Assembly: GCA_948146395.1 (NCBI GenBank)
Contig: OX411555.1
Span: 57,164,187 to 57,228,186 of the forward strand
Source: Fragum whitleyi
Lineage: Eukaryota; Mollusca; Bivalvia; Cardiida; Cardiidae
Length of the DNA stretch: 64,000 nt
Reading direction: 5' to 3'
This document shows, piece after piece, positions 34,105 through 46,093 of the stretch (positions within the stretch are counted from its first letter, which is position 1; each line of letters opens with the position of its first letter). Made by a program: the position numbers and the translations under genes. The notes beneath the pieces were generated by a model that searched no databases, was not told the origin of the DNA, and saw only the letters and a program-made list of their open reading frames with translations.

Positions 34105-34125
34105 TTTACTCTAAATCCAGACAGA

Positions 34126-34448
34126 GGTTGTAAATGAGGTATCCTAATGATTTCATTTGGAAACCTTGGTCAACATTGTGAAACTTCATGAGTTTCAAAA
34201 CGTTGAAGACTATTACGGGTCCACTACCTTGTTAAATATATAGTGGTAAACAAGTTCTACTATAATTAAATCCACATACCTTCAGATTCAATTTCGTTCA
34301 TTATGTTACCAAGTATTACAAAGTATTTAAAGTAAGTTTTAAAAAGATTTGTGAGTTAAACTTTTATATAGAGATATCATAGGCTTAAATTTGTTTGTGC
34401 TTGTAGCCTTGAAATTTGACTTGACGACTTTAGATTGAAATATATAAA
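34126..34448. other. No gene seen
   Basis: AT-rich. Part (aaccttggtcaacattgtga) resembles 60520-60560 (agtgttggttaatattgtga), suggesting another old dispersed repeat. Confidence 0.35.
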
Positions 34449-34706
34449 GGACCCATCACGCGAAAAGGGACCATCTGGGTAGTGCATAAAGTGTCGATCC
34501 AAGTCAGACTGCGGGGATCACGCAGACTGACTAGAGTCAACACTTATCCCGTGCTGCTTATTTTCTGAATCTAAATGATCAATATGCCTCCTTGTGTAAA
34601 GGTATTTTAAAATGTGACCTCTGGTTGATCTATGCTGGACCCAGACTCTATTTCAAAAAGTTATTTACAGAGTTCTCAGATGGTCCCTTTTCATGTCACG
34701 GGTCAC
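34449..34706. mobile_element. MITE of the TGACCTGTCACGCGAAAA family, copy 3 (inverted)
   Basis: Ends ggacccatcacgcgaaaa and ttttcatgtcacgggtca. The block order is reversed relative to copies 2 and 4 (gggaccatctgggtagtgca first, tctgg...ctggacccaga later). Confidence 0.75.
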
Positions 34707-35193
34707 ATATTTATATTTATCTCTTTATTTCTTTTCAGGTAAGACAGTTTGAAAAGATATACTGTGTTTGTAGGTAAGCTTAATTAGAAATACTATTATT
34801 CTCGGAAATTTTTTAGCAATGGTCTTACTTTCGCCACTTTCGCTACCCTTGCTTGGTGGTGAAAATTGAAAACACCAAAAAATGCCAAATATCTTTGAAA
34901 ATTACGATCGATATAAAATTACGATCGCTATGTATTACCTTAAAAAAATATACTTTATTCACACATATACCTTTTCACAGGAGGTTTCAATTACAATTAC
35001 CATTACAGATTTAGATTGGATAATAGTATTGCTATCAAAATGTTAGAAATTTGACACATCTTACATTTGACATTCAATGGATGAACATTGCACAAGTAAA
35101 ATGGTGTTCAAGAGAATATGTGTTGGCCCAGAAAAAGTTGTTCCAATTTGAGTTCTCTATTTGAACTTTTCAAAACAAATTACTGACCAGTAA
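34707..35193. other. AT-rich, no gene seen
   Basis: A local inverted direct pair acgatcgatat/acgatcgctat sits at 34906-34931. Probably includes decayed LINE sequence upstream of 35203. Confidence 0.35.
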
Positions 35194-35202
35194 ATAAATT
35201 TT

Positions 35203-35484
35203 TCAACAGATTATACAAGATACGAACATACTACAGGTTATGAAAATCATTGTCCATACTGTAAAGAAATCGAAAATCCTTATCATTTTCTCTTAATATG
35301 TCCTTTATATAAAGATCTTCGGGAAAAATTCGTAAAGCCAATTTACCACGAGAATCCAAATATGTACAAGTTTGATACAATTATGAGAAGTAGTGTACAA
35401 GATGAAATAAGGAATACTGCCATGTTTGTATATCATTCTTTTGAAAAACGCAAAAGCTATGTAAATGTCAATCTCCACACATAA
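35203..35484 (+). pseudogene. LINE reverse transcriptase C-terminal end, 5' truncated
   Basis: About 93 codons, open from a stop at 35191 to the TAA at 35482. The translation holds a zinc-knuckle-like pattern C-x2-C-x7-H-x4-C (Cys codons at 35251, 35260 and 35299; His at 35284) in the text HCPYCKEIENPYHFLLICPLY, followed by KDLREKF. This is the conserved tail found at the C-terminus of many animal non-LTR retrotransposon polymerases, after the reverse transcriptase domain. There is no start codon and no polymerase core, so it is a 5'-truncated copy, the usual product of aborted target-primed reverse transcription. The final domain itself has no stop or frameshift. The exact LINE clade is not assigned. 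Confidence 0.75.
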
Positions 35485-35700
35485 ATAATACTTTTTGACG
35501 CTTTAAACTAATACAAACTTACTATATTGAATATACATGTGTGTATATGTTTGTTGTTACATTGGCTTCACTTTATGTAAAATTTTTACATAAAGTGAAG
35601 CCAATGTAACAACAAACATATACAACATTGTTGTATGAATATATTTGTAAAGGCCGATGGCCATTTGTCAATAAAATTTTTTAAATCTTTGAATCTTGAA
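35485..35700 (+). repeat. LINE 3' untranslated end with a long perfect palindrome
   Basis: Continues the LINE fragment and ends with aaaggccgatggccatttgt, aataaa and a ttgaatcttgaa tail. A palindrome with 41-bp arms (35542-35582 and 35584-35624) around a single T lies inside it. Confidence 0.6.
35542..35624. repeat. Near-perfect 83-nt palindrome
   Basis: The arms start tgtatatgtttgttgttaca and are exact complements over 41 bp with a 1-nt loop. If transcribed it would form one long uninterrupted hairpin, a possible small-RNA precursor (inference). Confidence 0.85.
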
Positions 35701-35866
35701 TACCATTTTATACTGGTGTGTCTACTTTTGGCCACTTATGATATGTAGCAAAAATAAGATGTGCCAAAATAAAACCATTACATTTCGGGTAAAAGTGGCA
35801 AAAATAAGAAGACGCAAAAATAGTCCAAAGCACAGTAAGTATTACGTTAAGTCTGTTTTTTTAAAT

Positions 35867-36980
35867 TTGAGTTCACATAAGCTCAAGTCGAGCTATAATG
35901 ATTGATCAATGCCCTTTATCAGTCTGTCCGTCCATAAATTATTGCTCCAAAACCTTTCCCTGAAGAAGTAGTGCGAGACACTATATTTCATGGTCATGTT
36001 CAATTTTCACGCTGATTTCATTCATTTCCTCCAGAATAAAATAATAGGGACTATGCTTTCCCAAGAATGGCATTTCAAACAAAACAGTCATTAAATTATT
36101 CTACCTTGGTAAGCAAATGAATGAAGCCTTTGTTTTAGCTTCTGGAAATGAATTCAGGATGTCATGTAATGTCATTTATTTAATCGGCTATATCTGGTAT
36201 CGTAGTTTGCTTTTGTCATAGTAAACACTAATGCAAAAGTTCTTATGAAAGAATATGACGAAACGAGAGCCGTCAGTGACGGATTATGCTCTATGAATAA
36301 GTGCTTGATAATTAAGTATGATTTAAATCAAGTCAAAATTTACCTAAAACAGTTTACAATGACATCTTTTGTATGTAGGTCATAACAGCATTTGATAGAC
36401 TGATGACCTTGAACTTGGAACCAACAGGAAGGTCTTATCACCAGCAAAGCACATGTGAAATATGAAGACCCTATCTCATTCCAATTACAAGTTATGTTTT
36501 TATGATGTAATTTATTGACCTTGATGTTGGGCGAGATCCTCAGTCAATGCCTTGATTTTCTAAAAAAAGCCTTTTTCAAGTAATAATCATCTGAAATAAG
36601 AAAGCAATATCACTTATAATCGCAAAATTATGGCCAAGGTTAAAGTTTTAATTTTAAATTCTCCTTGCCACATGATCTTGACCTTGACTGATGACCTTCA
36701 ACATAGTACAAACAAAAAGGGTTTGTCACAAGCAATGCACATGTGAAATATGAAGACTATGTCTTAACTAATCAAAAGTTATGGCCAATATAAATTTGCA
36801 GGACAAAAAGAGAGCATACCTAAAGCTTATAACATTGAAGGCTCTTTTCCCATGACACATCTTTTTAAACGTTAAATTTCAATAGTTTAAGGTCAAGAGG
36901 ATCTGATTTGCTACTCATTTAAAATATTTAATAAAATTCTGACTATTAGACTAGGAGAAATTGGCAAAAAACTAATTTTT
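35867..36980 (+). repeat. Decayed family 1-like repeat
   Basis: The start (aagctcaagtcgagctataatg, cagtctgtccgtccat) looks like a worn family 1 cap and microsatellite. A diverged core follows with two units carrying gcacatgtgaaatatgaaga at about 36449 and 36740, and several tcaaggtca/tgaccttga motifs. The 3' end is not clear. Confidence 0.45.
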
Positions 36981-37308
36981 ACATTAAGGCCCACTTTTCC
37001 ATGATGCAACCTTAATTGAGAAAATTAAAAAAATATGTCATGGAAATTTCCTAGAAAGATTATATATGAATACCGTCCAATCAGGCCCAGGGTATCCTGA
37101 GATATGACGTTGGGCAGACGGTTTGGCTGTAAGGCACATGCCAGCAACTATATATGCTCCTGAAAACTTTTTGGGGAATATAAAAACAGAAAAGCATTGC
37201 AGAGAAAAATCATCCTTTGACCACTGTATCTTTACTCTATCATACCTCCCCAAACTTGGTTGGCTTGACGGTCTGTCCTTTTGCAGCTCTTTCATGTTGG
37301 TTCATTTT
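36981..37308. other. No gene seen
   Basis: Overlapping short frames on both strands (37038-37295 minus, 37123-37311 plus), none with a domain. Spacer before family 2 copy J. Confidence 0.35.
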
Positions 37309-38341
37309 TAGCTCCACTGGCTGAAAGCCACTGGGGCTATTGTCATGGTGTTGTGTCCGTCGTGCGTCCGTCCGTCCGTCTGTGCGTGCGTCCGGTCGTA
37401 AACTTTTCTTTAAAAATCTTCTCCTCAGAAACTACTGGATGGATTTCAACCAAACTTCACAGGAATGATCCTTGGGTGACCCTCTTTCAAAGTTGTTCAA
37501 GAAATTTTGATCCAATGAAAAACATGGATTTAATGGGCGTGGCTAATTTCCAAATATGGTAATAAGTGAGTTTCCTAAGATTCTAATGAATGGAAATCAA
37601 TTAAATTTCACTGGAATGATCCTTGGATGACCCTTTATCAGACTGCAAAAAATCATTGTGATCGGATGGAAAATATGCATTTTATGGGCGGAGGTCATTT
37701 CTCTATATGTTATATAGTGGAAACTTTGAAAATCATTTTCTCAGAATGTAACTGATGGATATCAACCAAATTTCACTGGAATGATCCTTGAGTGACCCTT
37801 TATCAGTCTACAAAAAATCATTGTGAGCGGATGGAAAATATGCATTTTATTGGCGGAGGTCATTTCTCTATATGTTATATAGTGGAAACTCTGAAAATCA
37901 TTTTCTCAGAATGTAACTGATGGATATCAACCAAATTTCACTGGAATGATCCTTGAGTGACCCTTTATTAGTGTACCAAAAATTATTTTGATTGGATGAA
38001 AAATATGCATTTTATTGGTGGAGGGCATTTCTCAATATCTTAAATAGCAGAAACTATGAATATCATTTTCTCAGAATGTAACTGATGGATATCAATCAAA
38101 CATTTTTGGTATGATCTTTGGGTGACCCATTATCATGCAGCCAAAAATTATTTTGATTAGATGAAAAATATGTCTTTTAAGAGCCGAGGTCATTTCTTTA
38201 TCTGTCATATAGTTGAAACTTTGAAAATCATTTTTAAAATCAGTAGAACCCCAAATATCTAAAAATCTAGTCAAGACATTTATTCGCTTTTACAAGAATT
38301 TCAAGCCTGTGGAGCGACTCAAGCCATTCATGGCTTTCTAG
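37309..38341 (+). mobile_element. Family 2 hairpin-capped tandem-core repeat, copy J
   Basis: Starts TAGCTCCACTGGCTGAAAGC, has a GTCC microsatellite at about 37358-37395 and core units of about 165 bp (ctctatatgttatatagtgg). Ends gcgactcaagccattcatgg, CTTTCTAGT. Intact at both ends. Confidence 0.82.
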
Positions 38342-38545
38342 TTTTTGGTAACTAATGAAGGGTTCTTATTAAAAAAAGACTATGTATCAATAGTTTTTTT
38401 GTGGCCTCTCAATTTCTCAGCAATTATTGGTAGAATTGAATTTAAAGTTTACAGATAGGTTCTGTTTCAGTTAGAGATTTGGATAGATATGGATAGATGC
38501 ATAATCTTAATGAATGCTGAGAAAACAAAGGATTTCAGTAATTAA

Positions 38546-38783
38546 CCCTTGTCATGCTGAACCCGGAATATTCCTGCTTTGACAGGAGCTATAGACAAAC
38601 ATCAGCCTGCACCTATGTGCAGTCTGATGTTAGTCTACACCACCTGTTTCTCACTTTCAAACCATAATTTTCAATAGATTTAGTGTTTCAAATAAAAAAT
38701 GACCCACAGTTGGTACATTCAGTGCTTTTGCCATTTGATTTTGATGAAAATTTTTAGCCAAAATTCATCCAGTATGACAAGGG
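38546..38783. mobile_element. piggyBac-type MITE, CCCTTGTCATGCTG family, copy 1
   Basis: Left TTAA (38542-38545) then CCCTTGTCATGCTGAACC; right CAGTATGACAAGGG then TAAA, one base off TTAA. The interior has the foldable catcagcctgcac/gtgcagtctgatg pair. An inverted copy lies at 46519-46763. Confidence 0.72.
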
Positions 38784-41700
38784 TAAAACATAAGGATATC
38801 CATAGAGGTGGACTCTGGAGATATCCATAAAAGTGGAGATATTCATAAATATGGTTGACAATAAAACAATGATCTACTAAGCCTCATTTGAATTCTGGGT
38901 CATGACAGCTTGTTCCTGTAGCAGGAATTTATAGCTCAATCAAGTGGCAATGAGTGCCATATTCACAGTGAAGAACATTACCAAGGGATGGATCAAATGA
39001 CATTTTATGCTTGTTTGACCTCTTAGACATTATTATTGTAAATGTTTCTTTTCCAATGTATAAGACCATGAGTTGGTATCGAAATAAATCTAGCGTCCTT
39101 AGAAAGTTACCACCCAAAAATACCCTTGGATCTTTCGAATAGTATTGTCCTATGCAAAACACTATGTATGATGTTTATACTAGGAATTAATCTGTACTCA
39201 CAAATTAACTATTGTGTTGTAAACGTGTTTTCATTATTGTCACAAAAGGTCACATGCAAATTTGGTAAATCTTACGTTGTTGACGTGTATGCAAAATTTA
39301 TCACAAATTGTTTATGGATTATGCTAGCAAATAATCATGCCGAAAAATGGACACTTAATTCCTGATAGTTTTGCAGAAATGAGACGTTTGGCTTACAAAC
39401 AACATCATTGGGCTTTCATTATGGTCGTAGCAGGATTGTGTTTTCTTCGAGCTGTGGGTCTAAAAGGCTGCTCTCCACAAAAAATAATGAAACTTGCCTG
39501 TAGCCATAAAAAAATTGGTTTGTAGATGATAAGCCACGCTGAGGACGCCAAAAGTTGGTGGAAACACAACCTATGGTCAAATTATCCAATGGCATGTTTG
39601 CAACAGATTCCAGTCGGCTTCAAGGACAACACGGAACACATGAGGACCTCAAATTAGATGGATGTGCGCCTCTACTCTACGTTATTATCTAAAACAGGTC
39701 CTGTTATGCACTGATAACACTTTCAACGAGAAAGTTTCAACGCAAGACTGTCAATAAGATCATGTTAATTTGTGTACTTTGTATCGGAGATAGGGTATTG
39801 AATTGACATAGTGTGCTTTTCACAGAAGAATCAAGACTCTATCTCGATATTGTCGAGAGTGTCAATGTAACGTCATGCGTTATGTTGTGGTGGGCGGACT
39901 TTGATTTGGTGGTGGGAAAATAACAGCCTTTCACAGAGTCATAAAACAAAAATCTCGTATTGGTCCATGAAAGTTTACAACGAAATGTTATGTTGAGAAC
40001 ATCTTGAGACCATTTGTTTGTATGTTCTAATTGAAACATGTTAACATAGATGTTTTCCAACAGCTCGGTCGCATTTTGCAATGTTGATTTGGGTTTTATT
40101 AGATTTGATTTTGTAAATCCACTCCCTTGTATTGCTTTCTCTTCCAATCACAATCCTGCAGGGCATGTGTCAGCCAATTAGGACGTACAGTATAGGACGA
40201 TTGACATCATATTGGTGATCGGCAGCAGCTCATCTTCGCTCTTACGAACATTTTAAAGGTCATTCTTGTATATAGTATACAGCATGTTATAAGAATTTTT
40301 GGCTCAAAATTAAGTATATTTTAAGTAGAAATGATATTTTGAAATAAACGTTTTTTGTTTTAAATACTAATTAACAAGAAACTGTTTACCCATTTAAAAT
40401 TGTGATCCTTATTTCCTTAAAAATAGTACAATGGGTAACTTTAATTCAATGTTTTCCCAGAAGAGCCATTATGAATATCCCATTTATTATAGTTAAAAGC
40501 ACATTAAAGTTATTGATAATTTGTTCAAGATAAACCCATAAAGTTTGGTACTAGCTTTCAATATTGGTTAAGATTAAGCTGATAGAATATTGTATCTAAC
40601 CCTGGGTTAATTCACAATATCAAGATGTTAAAGTTTAAAGTGCCTTTAATATTCTAAAGCCCAAATGAATATGCATATGTTGTCAATCCATAGGATATAA
40701 ATGTTTGCAGACACTATTTAGCATCAAAATCTTTTCGTTTTTAGCTTATTTTCACACAAAGTGACTTCTTAAGCAATTAGGATCACCCCCCCACACACAC
40801 ACACACCTTTCTTTTTGTGACGTATGTCATCTGGTACCCGCTATCCAACAACTTTTTGTTTCAACATCTATTTTTGACTTCATCTATTATAATACAACCT
40901 TGTACAAATGAGTCAGAAATGTATCATAGGTTTGTCCACTTTCACTGACGCTGAAAGCATAGCACTTATGAAAATTTTTAACAGGTTTCAATGACAGCAA
41001 AAGTTACAATTGTGGAGAAACTTAAAACTTCTTCTTCAGAACCAGAAGACCAACAGACTTGATATTTAGTATGGAGTACCACTTTATGGGCCTACATATG
41101 CATTATTACAACTATTGCTCTGGTGACCAGGGTTAGAGTTATGGCCCTGGGGGAAAGGGGAAGGGAATTCATTTTAATTAACAGTCGAAGAATATTTTCA
41201 AATAACATGATTCCTCTGCCAAACCAAATGAACTTCTTAACTACATTTACAATATTCTTTGTGGTTGCTAAGATTATATAAGTTTAGCTTTAAAGATTAC
41301 GTAAGTGATCTAGGATGTATGTTTATTGTAAAGTTTTAATTTTCTGATTACTGTTTTCCATTAGTATTCTGCTTGTTAATTCTCAGGCAGTAACAATCAA
41401 CTTGTGGCTACTCATTGGTAGGCCGCAGAAGCGGCCTACCAGTATGAATGCGTTTTGAATATGACCATGGGGGATAAGGGATACATTATTATAAAACTTG
41501 TCCAATGTTTTTATTCAAAACATAGAAAACCGTATAATGCAGCCTGGGTCAAACAACAGTTTTTCAAAAACTGTTTTGTAATGAAAATGATTGAGCAATA
41601 AAATCAGGGTTTTTGGTTATGAACTTGATTTTACAAATATTGCACATTTCATTTAAATGACTGATCACTCAGACATGTTTGACCTAGTTTTTACTTTCCT

Positions 41701-42295
41701 TCCCCCTGTTTTCTGCATTTTTTTTTACATCAAAGTGATTCTCACAGGAGATACATCTATGGTTACACTCCTGTCTGTTTTGGTCTTGTTAAACATATAG
41801 TAAAAATGGCATTTTTGCGGTTTAAAAAAAAAAACGAAAAAAAACACAATACTTCATTGTGCACAATTACACTCGAAATCCTTTTGGTACAAAAGTGTGT
41901 GATGACTTATATCAAAGCTCTGATCTAGAGAATAAATGTTTCTACCTTAATTAATCTAATCCTGTGTGTGATATGTAGCAGTTGTCTGGCACTTAGCATA
42001 ACATAATTTCAAGCCAGTTACTGTTATTCAAGCATTAAAACAATGCGACAAAGGGAGCATATCAATTTTTCTAACCAAACTATTTTGGGACAACCGAAGT
42101 AGGTCCTTTTTCTCCAAATAGGTGCAGTCTTAGTACTAGTTTGAATGACAGCTATTGAATGATAACTTGAATCTTTTGCCTCGTGTTCTGATTTCAGAAT
42201 TGTTTGTGCTATTATTTTGAGTCTGTATTTTCTTTCTTTATGCTCATTTCTTCGTATAACTCCGCAAACATAAGGTTGGGTGAACATATTATTCT
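38784..42295. other. Long AT-rich interval, no gene recognised
   Basis: Short frames (for example 39126-39365 plus, 39839-40147 minus, 42024-42287 minus) lack domains and splice support. A (ca)n tract lies at about 40793-40805. Around 41000-41160 a segment cttcttcagaaccagaagac resembles the core of family 1 copy D. Confidence 0.4.
41417..41440. repeat. Perfect short GC-rich hairpin
   Basis: GGTAGGCCGC and GCGGCCTACC pair over 10 bp around AGAA. GC-rich in an AT-rich setting, similar in style to the terminal hairpins of the capped repeat families, so possibly a remnant end of such an element. Confidence 0.55.
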
Positions 42296-42480
42296 AACAA
42301 GAGCACCGCCTATGGGTGCAACCTTTGGTTGTGCTTGGCTGCAGGTGCTGGATAATACAAAAAGCTGAGTGGAAAAAGGGACTCTTACAAAAACCCTTTT
42401 TCAGAGTTGTCCCCCCTGATTGACTGGATAGCTCTTGAGATAGTGAACATACGTGCTAAATTTTATGATAACAACAGGTC
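42296..42480 (-). repeat. Possible end of another hairpin-capped family (minus strand)
   Basis: Read on the minus strand the end is GCACCCATAGGCGGTGCTCT followed by TGTT, i.e. a short hairpin then CTCTTGT, the same terminal motif as families 1 and 3. The 5' end was not found; the copy looks truncated or decayed. Confidence 0.4.
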
Positions 42481-43195
42481 AACAACAACAATGCCAACGC
42501 CGCTAAAATGATCTCCATACCTCAAGTTTTCTTAGAAAACAGACAAGCTAAAAAAGGCAATCACTTTACCATCATGTGTAATTCATTGTGCCTATGTTGA
42601 AATAAAGTACTCCTTAGTGTATTTAAGCCGGGTGTGCATGCTAAAGTAGGGCCATTATTGTTGTTAAAATCTTTAAAATCTAGATAGGTATTGTTTGCAA
42701 AAAAAAAAAAAAAATACATTATTCATTGATGATAACCAAATAATGCGCGGCCTACTTTGATGCATTGCATCCAAATTTTGTCTTGTCATTACTTGATTGT
42801 AAATTATAGTCCACTATTAAGCTTGGCAGTTTTTGGAGCAATTCTGGGCTTCCATGATACCCATCATGTCCAAATTACAATATACTCCTGACGTATTTAG
42901 ACACTTTGCCTAAGTTATGACCACTTTCAAGTTTCGTGTACATTAGTTTCTGGTGATATTCTATTTATCAAATGAGGTTTTATAAACTCGAAATTTCAGT
43001 TTGACCAATAGTTTCCATACATTTGTTGATGTCTAGGTGACATCGATACACATTTTAACAATAATGTCTAGATACAATAAAGACAAATGTTTATTGAAAC
43101 AGTTAAAGTTCCAGTGACGAGTAGGTCGCTTTATGTCTCTCACTACACCAATGGTATTTATTTTGAAATGGCTTGATTTGTTTCTAATCCTGTCA
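42481..43195. other. AT-rich, no gene seen
   Basis: An A15 run lies at about 42699-42714. No feature was recognised. Confidence 0.4.
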
Positions 43196-43490
43196 ACTCT
43201 TTTTGACATACTTTTGTGAAAAAAAATTAGTATTTGCTTGTTTGGAAATTTAAATGGAGAATCAAACATGTCATGATTGGATGGATTTATCATGATGAGT
43301 CATGATAATTTTTGTTGAGACCAGAATACATTGATATTTTTAGATGTAAACATATTATTTTGTTCATTTTGCAATAATTCTTTAGTGCTTAAATTTAATG
43401 AAACCTTATTAATCAAAGAAATTTATAAAGATGAAGTTCATGAATATGTAAAAAGTGATCTTTCTAGAAATAGACTGCCTGATATCATTT

Positions 43491-44159
43491 TTTATTATAC
43501 TGCAAAGAAAATTCTAGCATTTTCATTGGTTAATGCTGACCTGACAAACATTGATAGCTACGGCCGCTCCGGTATTACCTCTAATGTTTCCTTAAGGCGC
43601 CTTGACGTGAACATAGACAAAAAATCGAAACAGTAATGGCAGCCATGTTTCTCTCGCTTCGCTGATAACACGACCCGAATATACACACTAGGATACAGTT
43701 GAAAAGGATATCAGTTAATAATGTGCAAATAATAAATGATATAGATGTCAATAAATACCTTAAATTTGTACAAATCTGTCCATTTAAAGTGCCAAGTTTC
43801 TCGCAGTTTCAGACAACAAACGCTTCCATATCACAATAGCGCAGAGTGTTGTAGTGTGACGTCACAACTATAAATGACGTCACTTTGTTCATGTTAACTT
43901 TTCATAGGGGCGCACTAAGGGATATTATTAGTTTAAAAGTAATCGCTTTATACGAACGCCTAAGATAGGCAAAAGACAGATATTTGGCCCTAAAACTTTG
44001 AAGTATAATAAATTCGTAATACGGTTTCTTGCCTGGGTATATGACGATTTATTCCCGGCAGTAAAAATGATGTCAACCCTCGCCTACGGCTCGGGTGACA
44101 TCATTTTTCCAGCCGGGAATAAATCGTCATATACCCCGGCAAGAAACCGTATAACTAAT
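43491..44159. mobile_element. Foldback-ended insertion in duplication copy 1
   Basis: Absent from the equivalent place in copy 2 (near 48445), where gatatcatttta runs almost directly into ggcaagtgatatcagg. The insert has CRE-like gacgtcac motifs at 43858 and 43875 and ends in a hairpin (44007-44160) with arms acggtttcttgcc...atatgacgatttattcccgg and a CG-rich loop (cgcctacggctcg). Borders are good to a few bases. Open frames across the border (such as 43331-43636) are chimeric. Confidence 0.7.
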
Positions 44160-44414
44160 AATGTTCTCGGGCAGGTGATATCAGGTCAATACAGGATTCA
44201 TTGCATAATAAAGTATTATTTAATTTCATGTTTAAAAAGTCTGCTGTATTTGATGCAAATAAAACCGGAAAGAATTTGAAAGCCACACAGACATTATGCC
44301 CAGTGTTGACATTATTTTAAAGATTCTTAGATAAGGAATATTCAAATTTTGAAATTTAAAATATGTTAGAACATTTTTCGTTAGGCGCGTCATAGTCCTT
44401 TCTAAGACTTTATT

Positions 44415-44830
44415 CTTTTTAACATAAATGAATGGTTAATTAATCTCTGTTAGATATCCTCAATGAAAAATTATAGTTCTAAAACAGATATATTTTCATC
44501 GGCCATTAATACTAATGTGTCTTTTGCATGTCTTGTTATATTCCATTTTTCTAGGCTTAGCTGTTATAGGTATTTATTGTTTGGTTTTTTTCCAATTTAA
44601 AAATGGAGAGCCTGTAAGGTGGCTTTTTAACATAAATGAATGGTTAATTAATCTCTGTTAGATATCCTCAATGAAAAATTATAGTTCTAAAACAGATATA
44701 TTTTCATCGGCCATTAATACTAATGTGTCTTTTGCATGTCTTGTTATATTCCATTTTTCTAGGCTTAGCTGTTATAGGTATTTATTGTTTGGTTTTTTTC
44801 CAATTTAAAAATGGAGAGCCTGTAAGGTGG
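44415..44830 (+). repeat. Perfect 208-bp tandem duplication
   Basis: 44415-44622 and 44623-44830 are identical by eye. Copy 2 of the segmental duplication has only one, diverged unit here (about 48680-48890), so the local duplication is younger than the segmental one, or is an assembly artefact. Confidence 0.88.
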
Positions 44831-45194
44831 CTTTCTCCATCATGTCTACCATGTTCACCAAAGATGTTCAAAATACAGACCATCAAGTTTTCAGATAATT
44901 ATCTGATTCTTGTGATAAGCAAATTTGTTTCTACCAAGACTTTCAATAGAAAAATTGTAATTTAAATGTATACAACTAGAAGATAATTTAACTATATTAA
45001 GAGCTACAGATAAAAGGAGTGTTTAATTTTAGATCTAAGTTTTTTAATAATAATAATAACATAAACTATACGTTGTTGGTACTCATTGGAATCGTCTTGT
45101 CAAGACGATTCAAAGGAGTACCCACAATGTAGGGTTTCATTGAGAAATGAATATTATAGACTGTGTTTAACTTCTCTAAATGTATCTCTGTATA

Positions 45195-46093
45195 GTCCGT
45201 TTGACTTCTATATGGACCAACCTTTTCATCAATTGCATAAAATTGAGTTTGAATTAGCAATTTGTATGTGGTAAAATCTTAATTTCAGCTTAATACCATT
45301 CCAAAAAATATTTTTTGAAAATAAAATGATTTCAAAATAATGATTTTGTCTATCTAATTAATGTTAATATTTTCACATTTCCCGCTCTTAAACACAAGGG
45401 GTAAAGAAGGCTGTTTAGGCTGTAACAAGATGTAAACAATAGTAAAAACACGTGGTTTTATACTAAACTTTTGACAGAAGAAATGTCCATTCTTCCTTAT
45501 TTGGACGTGCTACTTAGCATACCGACGGGCATGTCATCTTAAACTTAAATATCTCGTGATCGTACCGTTATTACTCGCCTGCTTATCTAGTTTCCTTGTG
45601 AAATTCATAACGACTTTGTTAAATAATGCTTTTTGATTGGTCTAAATATGTGAATATGGGGTTCGTCTCAAAATAGATAACAACAATTTTAATTTATCTC
45701 ACCAAACGGTTTTTAAACAAAGAGAAAATACACTCAGATTTGATATCCCAAGGAATTAAAAATCTTCGACCAAATTAATTCTATAAAAATACTCGATTTT
45801 ATTCCAAAACGACCCACTTAAAATCATACAATTTTGACTCGGTCCCTATGCAAATCAGAACTATTTATGGTTGGACAAGTCGCTGTTCCTTTTTTACAGA
45901 CACGAGAAGGTATGAAAGGCTGGAAGTTAACATGTAGACGGACGGACAAAATCATTATTTTTCATTCAAAGATTCTAAAAAGCAAGATTTGTCATGGTAT
46001 AAGATGGAAAATATGATATGACAAGACAAAAATACGTTTCATTAATTCTGAGATTTTTTGCAAAATGTTGGTCCATATAGAAGTCAAACGGAC
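45195..46093. mobile_element. 899-bp non-autonomous DNA transposon with 27-bp perfect inverted repeats
   Basis: Both ends read GTCCGTTTGACTTCTATATG inward, identical over 27 bp, and are flanked by TATA on each side (45191-45194 and 46094-46097). Copy 2 of the segmental duplication (about 49823-49840) lacks the element, confirming the insertion. No transposase is encoded. Confidence 0.85.

Larger units (their letters stand above)
30805..34125. mobile_element. MITE (AAAGCCCCCRTCTG ends) carrying a nested family 1 insertion
   Basis: Left part 30805-31212 matches 50123-50550 (aaagcccccgtctgtgtt, gcgacgactatgtgcac-like text, tgatgaatatttatgacc, ctaaatcaagaaaaaatatt). Right part 34105-34125 (ttactctaaatccagac) matches 50540-50560. 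The family 1 copy D lies between them. The intact relative at 50123-50564 shows that the insertion fell into a run of Ts. Confidence 0.7.

Noticed and set aside
43331..43636. 101-codon protein-coding gene
   Set aside because: The frame crosses the border between segmental-duplication sequence and an inserted foldback element, so it is chimeric; the duplicate has no such frame.
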